Origin: Methanoregula sp. UBA247
GTDB lineage: Archaea; Halobacteriota; Methanomicrobia; Methanomicrobiales; Methanospirillaceae
Assembly (NCBI GenBank): GCA_002495055.1
Contig: DADR01000021.1
Span: forward strand, 1 to 64,000
Direction of reading: 5' to 3'
Length of the DNA: 64,000 nt
The notes below the pieces were generated by a model. It was not told the origin of the DNA. It ran no database searches and saw only the letters and a program-made list of their open reading frames with translations. The stretch's first letter is position 1, and the number at the start of each line of letters is the position of its first letter. Made by a program: the position numbers and the translations under genes. Positions 18,392 to 27,575 of this stretch are shown in pieces.

Positions 18392-19591
18392 GTGAAGATA
18401 ATTAAAGACCCGGTCCATGGCTATGTGGAGGTGGAGGATTTTGCACTTGCCCTGCTGGATTCTCCCGTGCTTCAGCGCCTCCGCTATATTAAACAACTCG
18501 GATTCTCGTATCTTGTGTATCCAGGTGCCAACCATACGCGGTTTGAACACTCGCTCGGCACAATGTTTCTTGCAGGTGTGGCCTCACGCCGATTTGGGCT
18601 TTCTGATCATGAACACACACTGGTTGTCGCTGCAGCGCTTCTTCATGACATCGGGCATGGGCCATTCTCCCATGCAAGCGAACCGTTCATAGAGAAATTC
18701 CTGCAACGTACCCACGATGATATTGATATACTTGTTGAGGAACAGTTAGGTTACACGCTCAGTGAATGGGGAATTGATTCCTCTGAACTCTGCGCTGTTG
18801 TGAAAGGAAAGCATCCATTATCCGGCATTATCCACGGAGATCTGGATGTCGACCGGATGGATTACCTTCTTCGTGATGCCTATTATACCGGTGCACCTTA
18901 CGGTTCCGTCGATGCACAGCGTCTCATCCGGCACCTGATCCGAACCAGTGAGGGCACAGTCCTTGATGAGAATGGGGTAAACGCAGCCGAATCACTGCTC
19001 ATCGCCCGGACACTCATGCGTCCGACCGTGTATTTTCATCACGTGAGCAGAATTGGAGAGAGTATGTTCCAGCTGGCAGTACTGGAACATCTTGATAGGG
19101 TAGAAAAAGATGGTTTTCAACACATCCTCCGGATGGATGATGCAACCTGTATGCATGCATTGCGTACATCAGAAAATTCCATTGCCCGTGACCTTGCTCT
19201 CCGGCTCTATGAGCGCCGGCTCTATAAACGTGCCCTATATGTAGGAAGTGACCAGGTTAATACGACCCTTTTTGAGCAGGGTGTCCCGATAGAAAAATGC
19301 CGTGAATTCGCAGCCAGGATCGCTTCGAAAGCAGGTCTCCTTTCCCATGAGGTTCTGGTAGATATACCTTCCATTCCCAGTGAGATGTCGCTTGGAGTGA
19401 GAGTGAAGAACCGACACACGGTAGTCGGTTTTAAAGAGATCTCTCCACGAATCCGAACCCTCAATGCAACACGACGTGAGCAATGGCGTCTCGGAGTATA
19501 TACCCTCCCCGAATATCAGGATACTGTAGCTGAAGCCGGGTGCGAGGTTTTGTATATAAGAAAGCCCACACGTCAGGACACCCTGTTTTAA
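18392..19591 (+). CDS. HD-domain phosphohydrolase (dNTPase-like)
   Basis: Metal-dependent HD superfamily protein of 399 residues. The ligands follow H...HD...D: His53 (RFEHSLG), His85-Asp86 (LLHDIGHGPFSH) and Asp in DVDRMDYLLRD (about 152-157). It belongs to the SAMHD1/YwfO-like group, some of which hydrolyse dNTPs to nucleosides and triphosphate; substrate here is unproven. GTG 18392 is the start, as the conserved KIIKDPVHGYVEV begins directly after it and no ATG is available. Divergent from cofD. Confidence 0.85.
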   Translation: MKIIKDPVHGYVEVEDFALALLDSPVLQRLRYIKQLGFSYLVYPGANHTRFEHSLGTMFLAGVASRRFGLSDHEHTLVVAAALLHDIGHGPFSHASEPFIEKFLQRTHDDIDILVEEQLGYTLSEWGIDSSELCAVVKGKHPLSGIIHGDLDVDRMDYLLRDAYYTGAPYGSVDAQRLIRHLIRTSEGTVLDENGVNAAESLLIARTLMRPTVYFHHVSRIGESMFQLAVLEHLDRVEKDGFQHILRMDDATCMHALRTSENSIARDLALRLYERRLYKRALYVGSDQVNTTLFEQGVPIEKCREFAARIASKAGLLSHEVLVDIPSIPSEMSLGVRVKNRHTVVGFKEISPRIRTLNATRREQWRLGVYTLPEYQDTVAEAGCEVLYIRKPTRQDTLF

Positions 19592-19907
19592 TGGATTTAC
19601 GAAGAATTCTCACAGTTCTGATTTGAATCACTCACACTCTTCTTAAAAGGCCGGAGGGGGATTTTCTCATGGTGTCATGTTCCGTATCGGAATACCTGCA
19701 CCGAATTTCCAGCAGGATGGATGACAATGGTAATGAACATTTAGAAGTGCTTAATTCTTCCAATAAATTGTGTCTTTATTAAAAAATAGCCAGGTTCAGA
19801 TGACATCATGCCTGGTGGGATTTACCAATGTCGAAAAATTTTACCTTGAGCGGGTGATACAAAAGGTAAAGTAAAATAATATATTACAGCCCCCAACATT
19901 CCCCCAT
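19592..19907. other. Intergenic region, 316 bp, with a possible micro-ORF
   Basis: It holds the candidate 37-codon frame listed next and the promoter of the following lipoprotein gene (aataatatatta near 19877-19888). Nothing else was recognised. Confidence 0.4.
19669..19782 (+). CDS. Candidate micro-protein, 37 residues
   Basis: A short frame from ATG 19669 to TAA 19780-19782 with a strong purine-rich site ggagggg (19653-19659) about nine bases upstream and a TATA-like cttaaaagg before that. The product begins MVSCSVSEYLH and is polar. No family recognised. The signals, not the peptide, are the reason for listing it; chance is quite possible. Confidence 0.25.
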   Translation: MVSCSVSEYLHRISSRMDDNGNEHLEVLNSSNKLCLY

Positions 19908-20390
19908 ATGAAAAAATGTGTGTTCACCATTCTAATACTGATTTTTGCAGGTGTAACCATAACCGGATGTATCGAGGGCATAACACCCGGTTCCAATCAG
20001 GCGCTGACTCCTGTACAAACATCAGACATAACAGAAACACCTAAGATACCCGTTCCGCAACCTTCGTTTTCCATGGGTCACCTTTACCTGCAGAAGTCAT
20101 ATACCTTCGGGAGCGAGAAGGATTTTTTTATTGAAGATGTCCGGGTGGACAACCCATCGTGGGGTATTGGTTTTAATGTGCTCCCCCTCACAGATAACGT
20201 AATCTATAGCTGGTTTGAGATGAAGGTAACCAGTTTGAATACCAACCAGACAGAAACGTTTGGATATGGTCGTACCAACGGCTTTGAACTCAAGCACCTT
20301 ATACCAATGTATAACACCGGCCTGTACAAAATTGAGATGAGAGGAAATCGAGTCAAAGTGGATGTCACGGTGGCAAAGAGGAACCCATAA
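19908..20390 (+). CDS. Hypothetical exported lipoprotein
   Basis: A 160-residue protein with an N-terminal basic residue pair, a hydrophobic stretch and a lipobox-like TGC (Cys21). A Thr/Pro-rich linker to about residue 55 and a beta-rich C-terminal domain follow. No family recognised, though such lipoproteins are frequent in Methanoregula-type genomes. A TATA element lies about 25 bp before ATG. The next gene starts 13-16 bp downstream and is probably co-transcribed. Confidence 0.7.
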   Translation: MKKCVFTILILIFAGVTITGCIEGITPGSNQALTPVQTSDITETPKIPVPQPSFSMGHLYLQKSYTFGSEKDFFIEDVRVDNPSWGIGFNVLPLTDNVIYSWFEMKVTSLNTNQTETFGYGRTNGFELKHLIPMYNTGLYKIEMRGNRVKVDVTVAKRNP

Positions 20391-20405
20391 CTATTGAGGT
20401 GGATG

Positions 20406-20852
20406 ATGTTGGAAGACTGGATTGTGGTGACATGTGGTGTCGTGGCAATTGTTGTTGTCATAACCATCACGGTTTTTTACCTTCGCAATGCTGAACGCCG
20501 GGTGCATGAAAACACCTACAAACTCAAGGTCTATACGGAACTGTTGAATTCGATTACCGAGCTGAACCTCGCTACTGGCGATCCTTACAAGATGGATATT
20601 GCAAAAAAGAACCTCGCCATGACACTCAACCGCTTAAATCTTGTGGGAAGTTCCGGGGTGCTCAGGAGCACCAGTGATCTGTTAGATTTTTTGAATGAAC
20701 ACCGGGATAAGGATTATGATACGCTCCGGCTTCATAATATTCTCAACACCCTCGTTATCGAAGCGCGCCGGGACCTTAACCCGAAAAATGCACGTCGTGT
20801 AGAGGAAGCCCACGTGCGGTACCGCTTCTTTGCGCCACCTAAAACAAAATGA
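20406..20852 (+). CDS. Hypothetical single-pass membrane protein
   Basis: About 148 residues: one N-terminal transmembrane helix (about 4-27), then a predicted helical cytoplasmic part. The gaggtgg element (20396-20402) sets the start at one of the two adjacent ATGs (20403 or 20406); an upstream TTG is less likely. No family recognised. It sits between a lipoprotein and ubiX; its stop overlaps the 5' part of the long ubiX frame but not the preferred ubiX start. Confidence 0.65.
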   Translation: MLEDWIVVTCGVVAIVVVITITVFYLRNAERRVHENTYKLKVYTELLNSITELNLATGDPYKMDIAKKNLAMTLNRLNLVGSSGVLRSTSDLLDFLNEHRDKDYDTLRLHNILNTLVIEARRDLNPKNARRVEEAHVRYRFFAPPKTK

Positions 20853-20938
20853 AACCTCCCTTTTCTTTTGAGGATTCCGCCATAAACTCTTTTTATCCTG
20901 AATCAGACATTGGTATCACAGGAGAGCGCGAAGATACG

Positions 20939-21493
20939 ATGGAAAAAGAATATGTTATTGGAGTAACTGGTGCAAGTGGGGTCTGTTATGCCCGACGCCT
21001 TCTCGAGGTACTCTGCAGGGATGCGAAGGTTCACATCATCATTTCGGATGTTGCGCATCAGATTGCCGTTCACGAAGGTGTTTCATTTGAGGGGTTCAAA
21101 GCAACCTACCATTCTATCGATCAGATCTCGGCACCGATAGCAAGTGGATCCCACAGGTTTGACGGGATGGTAGTAATACCCTGCAGTGCAAAGACACTTG
21201 CAGCAATCGCGACAGGATATGCAGACAACCTGATCACACGGAGTGCGGATGTCTGCCTGAAAGAACACCGTTCTTGTATTCTTGTCACCCGGGAGACTCC
21301 TCTCTCAAAGATTCATTTGAAGAACATGCTTGCTGCGGAGGATGCCGGAGCGACGATTATGCCGGCCAGCCCCGGATTCTACAACAATCCGAAAACGGTC
21401 GATGATCTGGTTGACATGGTCGTCGCCCGCGTGCTTGATCATCTCAAGGTAGAACATACTCTTGTAAAGCGATGGGGCGGCTACGATGCGTGA
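20939..21493 (+). CDS. ubiX: Flavin prenyltransferase UbiX
   Basis: A 184-residue flavoprotein that attaches dimethylallyl phosphate to reduced FMN to make prenyl-FMN, the cofactor of UbiD decarboxylases. The N-terminal VIGVTGASGVCYARRLLEVL loop, IPCSAKTLAAIATGYADNLITR and the TRETPLS motif are typical. ATG 20939 is chosen because the family motif begins seven residues later; the 30-residue extension to 20849 is unlike UbiX. Its stop overlaps the start of the UbiD gene by 8 bp, so the two are translationally coupled, matching their biochemical dependence. Confidence 0.93.
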   Translation: MEKEYVIGVTGASGVCYARRLLEVLCRDAKVHIIISDVAHQIAVHEGVSFEGFKATYHSIDQISAPIASGSHRFDGMVVIPCSAKTLAAIATGYADNLITRSADVCLKEHRSCILVTRETPLSKIHLKNMLAAEDAGATIMPASPGFYNNPKTVDDLVDMVVARVLDHLKVEHTLVKRWGGYDA

Positions 21494-22721
21494 ATTTATA
21501 GAAAAAATGCGGGAATACGGGCTTGTTGTAGACATTGAGGAACCCGTTTCAGCTGATATGCAAGCGCCCAAGATGGCGGGGAGCACCGACAAACTCCTTT
21601 TTTTCCATAACCTCGAAGGCAAACGGGCAGTAATGAACCTCACAGCAAGCCGACGCGCTCTCTCGATTGCTCTGGGAATTGAAGAACAGAAGATGGTAAA
21701 AACGCTTGCCGATGCAAAATTTGACGGGAAGATAGTTGCGGATGGCATGATCCCGACTAAAAAACCAGATCTTGGTAAACTCCCGATCATGCACCACTTC
21801 CCGAAAGATGCAGGCAAATACCTGACATCGGGGATTGTTTTTTCCCGGTTTGAAGGCGTGGAGAATGCATCGATCCACAGGATGCAGGTGCTGGATGATC
21901 ACCGGGTGGCAGCACGCCTCGTCGAAGGCCGGCACACGCACGTGATGCTGGGAAAGGCGCTTGCCAAAGGTGAAAAACTGCCCATCGCTGTCACCATCGG
22001 GACTCACCCGGCAGTGACCTTTGCGAGCTGCACCCGGGTGCCCACCGGTATGGAGCTCGGGTTTGCTGCAGAACTTCTTGGCGGCGAGATCCGTGTGAGG
22101 AAATGCAGTAACGGGGTGCTGGTACCCGATGCGGAGATCGTTTTGGAAGGATATATCGGTGCAGATGTCACCGATGAGGGCCCGTTTGTGGATATAACCG
22201 GGACCTACGACCCGGTACGGTGCCAGCCGGTAATTGAGATTACCGGCATGTATACAAAACCGGATTTCATCTACCACGGGATTCTGCCCGGTGGTGATGA
22301 ACATAAAGTTCTGATGGGTTGCCCGTATGAACCAAAAATTTACCGTGCGGTTGCCGGTGTAACTGAAGTTAAGAACGTCGTGCTTACCAAAGGTGGTTGT
22401 GGCTACCTTCATGCAGTAATCCAGATTAAAAAGAGCACGCAGGGTGACGCCAAAAATGCCATAATGGCGGCATTTGCTGCTCATACGTCCCTCAAACACG
22501 TTGTGATTGTTGACGAAGATATCGATCCCGGCAATCCTCTTGATGTGGAGTACGCGATTGCGACACGGGTTAGCGGTGACCGGGACGTCATGGTGATCAC
22601 GGGTGTGCGTGGATCATCCCTTGATCCCTGCCAGCTTGAAGACGGAACTAACGTGAAAGTGGGAGTCGATGCAACAATGATTCTTGGACGCGAGGAAGAC
22701 TTTTCGCGTGCGACCTGGTGA
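21486..22721 (+). CDS. UbiD-family prenyl-FMN decarboxylase (anhydromevalonate phosphate decarboxylase candidate)
   Basis: A 411-residue UbiD-fold enzyme. Its context, with UbiX upstream and aconitase X 5 bp downstream, points to the archaeal modified mevalonate pathway. There AcnX dehydrates phosphomevalonate to trans-anhydromevalonate phosphate and this enzyme decarboxylates it to isopentenyl phosphate. Visible are the prenyl-FMN region IAVTIGTHPAVTFASCTRVPTGMELG and the C-terminal metal and substrate part with VVIVDEDIDPGNPLDVEYAIATR. The length is close to the short archaeal group rather than 490-residue E. coli UbiD. The pathway role is inferred from context and family. Confidence 0.88.
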   Translation: MREFIEKMREYGLVVDIEEPVSADMQAPKMAGSTDKLLFFHNLEGKRAVMNLTASRRALSIALGIEEQKMVKTLADAKFDGKIVADGMIPTKKPDLGKLPIMHHFPKDAGKYLTSGIVFSRFEGVENASIHRMQVLDDHRVAARLVEGRHTHVMLGKALAKGEKLPIAVTIGTHPAVTFASCTRVPTGMELGFAAELLGGEIRVRKCSNGVLVPDAEIVLEGYIGADVTDEGPFVDITGTYDPVRCQPVIEITGMYTKPDFIYHGILPGGDEHKVLMGCPYEPKIYRAVAGVTEVKNVVLTKGGCGYLHAVIQIKKSTQGDAKNAIMAAFAAHTSLKHVVIVDEDIDPGNPLDVEYAIATRVSGDRDVMVITGVRGSSLDPCQLEDGTNVKVGVDATMILGREEDFSRATW

Positions 22722-22725
22722 ACAG

Positions 22726-23889
22726 ATGTTCCTGGATCCGGATGATGAACAGATCCTTGCCGGTGAGAAGGGTGAAACCCGGCAGAAGATGCTGGAACTT
22801 CTCGTTGCTCTTGGCAAGGTTTTTGGTGCTGAACGGCTTGTAAGAATCCGGAGTGCACAGGTAAGCGGGGCTTCGTACAAGACGATCGGGGAATACGGGC
22901 TTGCATGGCTGTCGAGTCTTGATGCCCGTGCCGTGGTCCCGGCGGTGTTAAACCCGATTGGTATGCCGCGTGAACGCTGGCAGGAGATGGGTGTCGACCC
23001 TGCATTTGCAGAACGACAGCAGGCAGTAATTACTGCATATGAGCGACTTGGTGTAAACCTTGAATGCACCTGTACACCTTATTACCTGTATGAAACTTCT
23101 TTTGGCGATCATCTTGCATGGTCGGAATCATCGGCAGTCAGTTACGCCAATTCGGTAATCGGGGCACGGACAAACCGCGAGGGGGGGCCCGGTGCGCTTG
23201 CTGCCGCACTGATTGGAAAAACTCCCTGTTATGGGCTGCATCTTGAAAAAAACCGTATTCCCCAGGTGATCATCGAGGTTCAACCCGATAAAAAGAACTG
23301 GACTACTGCCCGTTACGGTGCGCTTGGTTATTATGCCGGAAAAATGGTGGGCAATAAAATACCTTACTTCCGGGGGGTCACTCCCAATCCTGATCAGATG
23401 AAAGCACTCGGTGCAGCAATGGCGGCAACCGGGGCGGTGGCGCTCTTTCATGTTGAAAATGTAACCCCGGAAGCAAGGAAGAACCAGGTCAATCTTTCAT
23501 CTCTTGAAGTAATCAGGATCGAATCTGATGAGATTGATGTGCTCTTCAATGGGATACCTGTTGATGCAGTCGCTGTTGGCTGTCCGCACTGCTCGCCAGC
23601 TGAACTGCGTGATATCGCGCGGCTCCTTGAGGGAAAAAGAATCACAAGACCCTTCTATGTCTTTGCCGCACAGGGCGTCATCAGGAAAAACCAAAAGACC
23701 GTTGATATCATTGAGAAAAGCGGAGCACGGGTCTTTGCTGACACCTGCATGGTGGTCTCACCGGTGATGGAGCGATACTCAGCGATCATGGTGAACAGCG
23801 GTAAAGCGCTTGCCTATGTGCCGGATATGTGCGGTGCGGTTGCCAGGATAGGTTCGATTGAAGAGTGCGTGGCAGTAGCAACATCATAA
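22726..23889 (+). CDS. Aconitase X large subunit (phosphomevalonate dehydratase candidate)
   Basis: A 387-residue aconitase-X (DUF521) catalytic subunit. The start ATG 22726 comes 4 bp after the UbiD stop, and ggtga overlapping that stop gives a ribosome binding site. Visible are CTCTPYYL and the later CPHCSPAELRD, ADTCMVVSP and PDMCGAVARIG, whose cysteines include the iron-sulfur ligands, plus SSAVSYANSVIGARTNREGGP. In archaea the partner small subunit (DUF126 swivel domain) is needed for activity; it is not downstream here, so it must lie elsewhere. The operon with ubiX and ubiD supports phosphomevalonate dehydration over hydroxyproline dehydration. Confidence 0.9.
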   Translation: MFLDPDDEQILAGEKGETRQKMLELLVALGKVFGAERLVRIRSAQVSGASYKTIGEYGLAWLSSLDARAVVPAVLNPIGMPRERWQEMGVDPAFAERQQAVITAYERLGVNLECTCTPYYLYETSFGDHLAWSESSAVSYANSVIGARTNREGGPGALAAALIGKTPCYGLHLEKNRIPQVIIEVQPDKKNWTTARYGALGYYAGKMVGNKIPYFRGVTPNPDQMKALGAAMAATGAVALFHVENVTPEARKNQVNLSSLEVIRIESDEIDVLFNGIPVDAVAVGCPHCSPAELRDIARLLEGKRITRPFYVFAAQGVIRKNQKTVDIIEKSGARVFADTCMVVSPVMERYSAIMVNSGKALAYVPDMCGAVARIGSIEECVAVATS

Positions 23890-23960
23890 TCGCTGGTATC
23901 ATATGCCAGACACTTTTTGTATACTATTGTTCTGGTAAAACCCAAAAAAGTGGGATGTAA

Positions 23961-24290
23961 TCATTTGAGAGAGAGCAGAATTTTTTTTATCTCCGCGACT
24001 GCAGCCGGTTCCGGGTTCTTTCCCGGGCCAACCCCATTCCCGTAGGAAAGGATTTTCTGGACTTCATTTTTTGTCATACTGGTGAAGCGCAGATTATCCC
24101 AGGTCTTCTGGTCGATTACGTTCCAGGTGCATTGTAACAGGTGCCCGAGGAGACCGATTTCTTCCCGGGTGAATGAGTTCCAGTCAGTGCCAACGCCATG
24201 TTTTATTTTTTTTATTGTCTCTTCAACTGTTTTTTCCCGGTGAACATGGTACAACCGCCTTCCCACCTCTTTTTGTGAAACATCTGGCAT
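23961..24290 (-). CDS. Hypothetical protein, paralogue of the gene at 26003-26335
   Basis: A soluble, mostly helical protein of 109 residues, starting MPDVSQKEVGRRLYHVHREK. It aligns over nearly its whole length with the protein encoded at 26003-26335: both begin MPDV, share GRR(L/I), the H(R/K)E(K/R) block, a central helix with TW.......W, and a K(N/D)(E)(V/L)..I(L/I)S.GN block. The frame extends 16 codons further, but the shared start argues for ATG 24290. Family not recognised. The pair flanks a membrane transporter gene on the other strand. Confidence 0.7.
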   Translation of the reverse strand: MPDVSQKEVGRRLYHVHREKTVEETIKKIKHGVGTDWNSFTREEIGLLGHLLQCTWNVIDQKTWDNLRFTSMTKNEVQKILSYGNGVGPGKNPEPAAVAEIKKILLSLK

Positions 24291-24553
24291 TTTTAATCCC
24301 CCGTCTCCCGCACACGAATGCGTGATCAGTTCTCTCATTACCCTTCCACCTGATAACCTTTATGGCTCTTTTTTTGAACAGGATAGTCGATAACAAAAAA
24401 CGGGAAACCCTGAAATGAAGATGAAAATGAGCCGGGATAGTGGGTTAATGCTCCTGTTGTTCGATTAGTTCGTACTAAAGACCAGGTATAACCATCCGGT
24501 GAAACAAAAAAAATTCAATAGATTTACAAGTTACACACTCCTACGAATTAACG

Positions 24554-25678
24554 ATGCTGGATATTATGCAGGCTAAAATTGGCCTCATCATCATTATCAT
24601 TGCGGTTTTGGTCCTGCCATTTAAAGTCCGGGCAATTGAACGCAACCTTGAGATTTTCCTGTTCGTCTCTGGGATACTTGCACTGACTATATCCGGTTTT
24701 ATCCCCTTACCAGGAGAACAGACAGGTTGGAGCTGGAAGATCCTGACAGAAGCTCTGACCACCCCGTTAAATATTGCCACTATTTATGGGATACCGATAG
24801 GTATTGTGCAGATCGTGCTTCTTGTCGGGATTATCATATATGTCTGGTACCGGCAAATCGAGCGGGCAATATATTCTCTGGTAAAAAAATTCTCTGTATC
24901 CACGATCATTTTCGGACTGATTATCACCCTGGGACTCATCTCAAGTATTATCTCTGCAATACTCGCAGCGATTTTGCTTGTTGAAATTATCTGTGCGTTG
25001 CCGCTTGATCGTGATTCCAAGATTGATGTTTGTGTTGTCGCCTGCTTTGCAATCGGGCTGGGTGCCGCTTTAACACCCCTCGGGGAACCCCTCTCCACTA
25101 TTGTTATTTCCAAACTATCCGGTGCCCCGCATTATGCCGGCTTTGATTTTCTCATCAGTATACTGGGTATCTATATCATACCTGCAGTCATCCTTCTGGG
25201 ATTTATCGGGGTTTTCCTGTACAAACGAGGTAGTGCCGGAACCGGAGTGTCCGAATGCCATCTCCAGCGGGAGACCATACGGCAGGTTGTTGTCCGTTCC
25301 GGAAAAGTGTACCTGTTTATCATGGCACTGGTCTTTCTCGGTGAGGGTTTCAAACCAATCGTCCTTGATTATGTGATACTTATCCCGGCAGAAGGACTTT
25401 ACTGGGTAAATACGGCCTCTGCTGTGCTCGATAATGCAACACTTGCTGCTGCTGAGATCGGGCCCGCCCTCTCAGTCCAGCAGATAAAAAGCTCTGTTAT
25501 GGGGCTTATTATTGCCGGAGGGATGCTCATTCCTGGAAATATTCCCAATATCATTGCTGCAGGAAAACTGGAGATCACGAGTAAGGAATGGGCAAGAAGA
25601 GGAGTCCCTCTCGGTCTTGTCCTGATGGTGTGCTTCTTTGGTATTCTCTTTATTCCTCAGTATCTTGGTCTGGCATAA
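24554..25678 (+). CDS. DUF1646 membrane transporter
   Basis: A 374-residue polytopic membrane protein with about ten to eleven helices, matching the DUF1646 family found mainly in methanogens. Two re-entrant-like hairpins are visible: GLGAALTPLGEPLSTIV and GGMLIPGNIPNIIAAGKL. They resemble the paired Pro/Gly/Asn motifs of ion-transporter-superfamily carriers such as NhaD and ArsB. Cation or anion antiport is therefore plausible, but no substrate is established. ATG 24554 is used; ATG 24566 is also possible. Flanked on both sides by the two paralogous small genes on the minus strand. Confidence 0.8.
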   Translation: MLDIMQAKIGLIIIIIAVLVLPFKVRAIERNLEIFLFVSGILALTISGFIPLPGEQTGWSWKILTEALTTPLNIATIYGIPIGIVQIVLLVGIIIYVWYRQIERAIYSLVKKFSVSTIIFGLIITLGLISSIISAILAAILLVEIICALPLDRDSKIDVCVVACFAIGLGAALTPLGEPLSTIVISKLSGAPHYAGFDFLISILGIYIIPAVILLGFIGVFLYKRGSAGTGVSECHLQRETIRQVVVRSGKVYLFIMALVFLGEGFKPIVLDYVILIPAEGLYWVNTASAVLDNATLAAAEIGPALSVQQIKSSVMGLIIAGGMLIPGNIPNIIAAGKLEITSKEWARRGVPLGLVLMVCFFGILFIPQYLGLA

Positions 25679-26002
25679 CCAGCAGACATTTTTTAGTATG
25701 TAAAATGAGGGTGCTGGAGAACAGGAAGGTACTCGTGTCGGAAACCAGACATAAGAAGGTACTCTTTCGTTGCCGGTGAAACGAAATAATTGTAAGCTTC
25801 CTGAAAAGATCCTGACTGTTTTTTAAAAAAGTCACATAATGGCAGTCTGGAATGTCAGGTGATTAACCGTATAAAAACGGTTTTTGTGAGTGATATCTCA
25901 TTCCTGAAAAACAAGAATTGATTTCCTTAAAATTTTATTAAAGAATCAGGGAAAAGGAGGAAATAATATTGTTATTCAGAGAACAGGATCCTGGTATCCC
26001 CC
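25679..26002. other. Intergenic region, 324 bp
   Basis: AT-rich spacer between convergent genes. T/A runs near 25821-25830 and 25928-25940 could end transcription; no gene was recognised. Confidence 0.4.
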
Positions 26003-26335
26003 TCATCTGATGGATCCCTTGAGGATCCCGCAGATTTTATCGATCCCCGTTTCCTCCCGTAATTTCTTGCTTTTCACATCGTTTCCGATACTGATAATCT
26101 CTTCCAGATCTTTTCTTGACAGGCGGGAAAATGAACTCAGTTCCCAGATTTGTCTCCCAACAGAGACCCACGTCTCACCAAGAATGTAGTTCAGCGTTTT
26201 AATATCCTGTATTGAAAATGCTGACACCCCCGATCCCGGGTTGTGGCGCATCTTCTCTATTGCCTTCTCGACAGCCCGCTCCTTGTGCAGCTGAAAAATT
26301 CTTCTCCCCCGCTCATCATTGGTCACATCTGGCAT
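26003..26335 (-). CDS. Hypothetical protein, paralogue of the gene at 23961-24290
   Basis: A 110-residue soluble helical protein starting MPDVTNDERGRRIFQLHKER. It shares the architecture and many residues of the gene on the other side of the DUF1646 transporter, including the tryptophan pair in the middle helix and SRKDLEEIISIGNDV. Family not recognised. Both lack Cys pairs and membrane segments. The duplication with a transporter between suggests a small DNA- or protein-binding accessory, but no function can be claimed. Confidence 0.7.
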   Translation of the reverse strand: MPDVTNDERGRRIFQLHKERAVEKAIEKMRHNPGSGVSAFSIQDIKTLNYILGETWVSVGRQIWELSSFSRLSRKDLEEIISIGNDVKSKKLREETGIDKICGILKGSIR

Positions 26336-26570
26336 GCATCTATCCTCAACTAAATCTTTTAACTCTGATTAAATAGTTTTGCTAGGATAAAAGCCAGAAT
26401 AACCTCCATATCCCGCGGTATTCCGGAGCTTGTGCTGGCAAGACGTTACTGGTAGGAGATATATTGTCTCACTCAAGGGAAGCGTTTGAGAAATACTGCA
26501 CCTCATAGGGAAACACGGTAAAGGGAGATGATAGTGTCAAATCTCCCTGATAAAAAAATCGGGTGCGCTC

Positions 26571-27446
26571 TTAATTCAGCGGTTTTCCCAGAGTATGGAT
26601 GACCAAAAGGGGGTGGTTCGTATGGATTGCAACCCCAAGTGTTGTACTTCCGATGAGAAGCTCCGTCAGTAACCCTTTCCCATGCGAACTCATAAGAATC
26701 AGCGAGATATCCTCTGCATCTGCAAGGCTGATAATCTCATCAGGCGGTCGACCCAGCCGGATATGACTCTTTACTTTAAACCCGGCACTGGTAAGCCCGG
26801 TTTTTATTTCTTCAAGTCTCTTTGTTGCTTCCCGAACATTTGACTCGATCTCTTCATGAGTCTCCCCCTTTGTCACGACATGAAGTATATGTACCTCCCC
26901 TACCCCATCGATATCCTTTATTGATGACAACGCCTTTTGGGCAGGATCGGAAAAATCTGTGGGGAATAGTATCCGGGTAAATATCCCGGGACAGGATCTG
27001 TTGAATACTTCTCCCTTAAGTTCCCCGGCGAAGCTGTGCCGGAAGATCAAAAGGGGCTTCTTTCCATTCCGTAATATATCAGCCGAAACGCTGCCGAGCA
27101 TGAGACCTTTGACAAGTCCTCTCCCGCGGGAACCGATGATGATGGAGGTAACTTTCTCACATTCGGCCTTCTTCAGGATTGCCGTCGAGATATTGCCACT
27201 GGTGATGACATCAACGCTCACCTTCACGACAAATCCCAGTTGTTCGAGAAATTTTTTTTCCTCCTCCAGCTGAATTCTCACATTCTCAATATGTGCCTCG
27301 TGTGTCCACCCGTGCTTGGTGTGCTGGGTGGCATCGAACACATGCTGGAGAACGACTTCCTTTATCCCGGGGATCCTGGTCAGGCATAGGATGGTTTTTT
27401 TTGCATATTCAGAAAAATCTGTGGGAACCAATACCCTACTAAACAT
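26571..27446 (-). CDS. Tandem-domain universal stress protein
   Basis: A 291-residue cytoplasmic protein made of two UspA domains (about 1-145 and 153-291). Domain 1 carries the ATP-binding signature GSRGRGLVKG...GSVS. Domain 2 carries SSHGKGLLTE...GSTT. Both begin with the strand-loop VLVPTDFS or ILFPTDFS. A strong ribosome site aggggg precedes ATG 27446. It is divergent from the first V-type ATPase operon, with 251 bp between the start codons that includes a perfect inverted repeat. A close paralogue sits beside the second ATPase operon (38020-38889). Confidence 0.88.
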   Translation of the reverse strand: MFSRVLVPTDFSEYAKKTILCLTRIPGIKEVVLQHVFDATQHTKHGWTHEAHIENVRIQLEEEKKFLEQLGFVVKVSVDVITSGNISTAILKKAECEKVTSIIIGSRGRGLVKGLMLGSVSADILRNGKKPLLIFRHSFAGELKGEVFNRSCPGIFTRILFPTDFSDPAQKALSSIKDIDGVGEVHILHVVTKGETHEEIESNVREATKRLEEIKTGLTSAGFKVKSHIRLGRPPDEIISLADAEDISLILMSSHGKGLLTELLIGSTTLGVAIHTNHPLLVIHTLGKPLN

Positions 27447-27575
27447 TTTTTTTACCCCCTGTTGTTCTACTCTCTTTCTTGTAATAATTTAAATTATCCA
27501 TATCTGGCAGAATATCAATATCCTGCTTATCCTGATTCTTCTGGTTGTAAATTTTAAGGAACTTAATGATTTTTA

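Noticed and set aside
21549..22499. A 316-codon frame antisense to the UbiD-family gene
   Set aside because: Shadow of a well-conserved enzyme gene; no ribosome site or family match.
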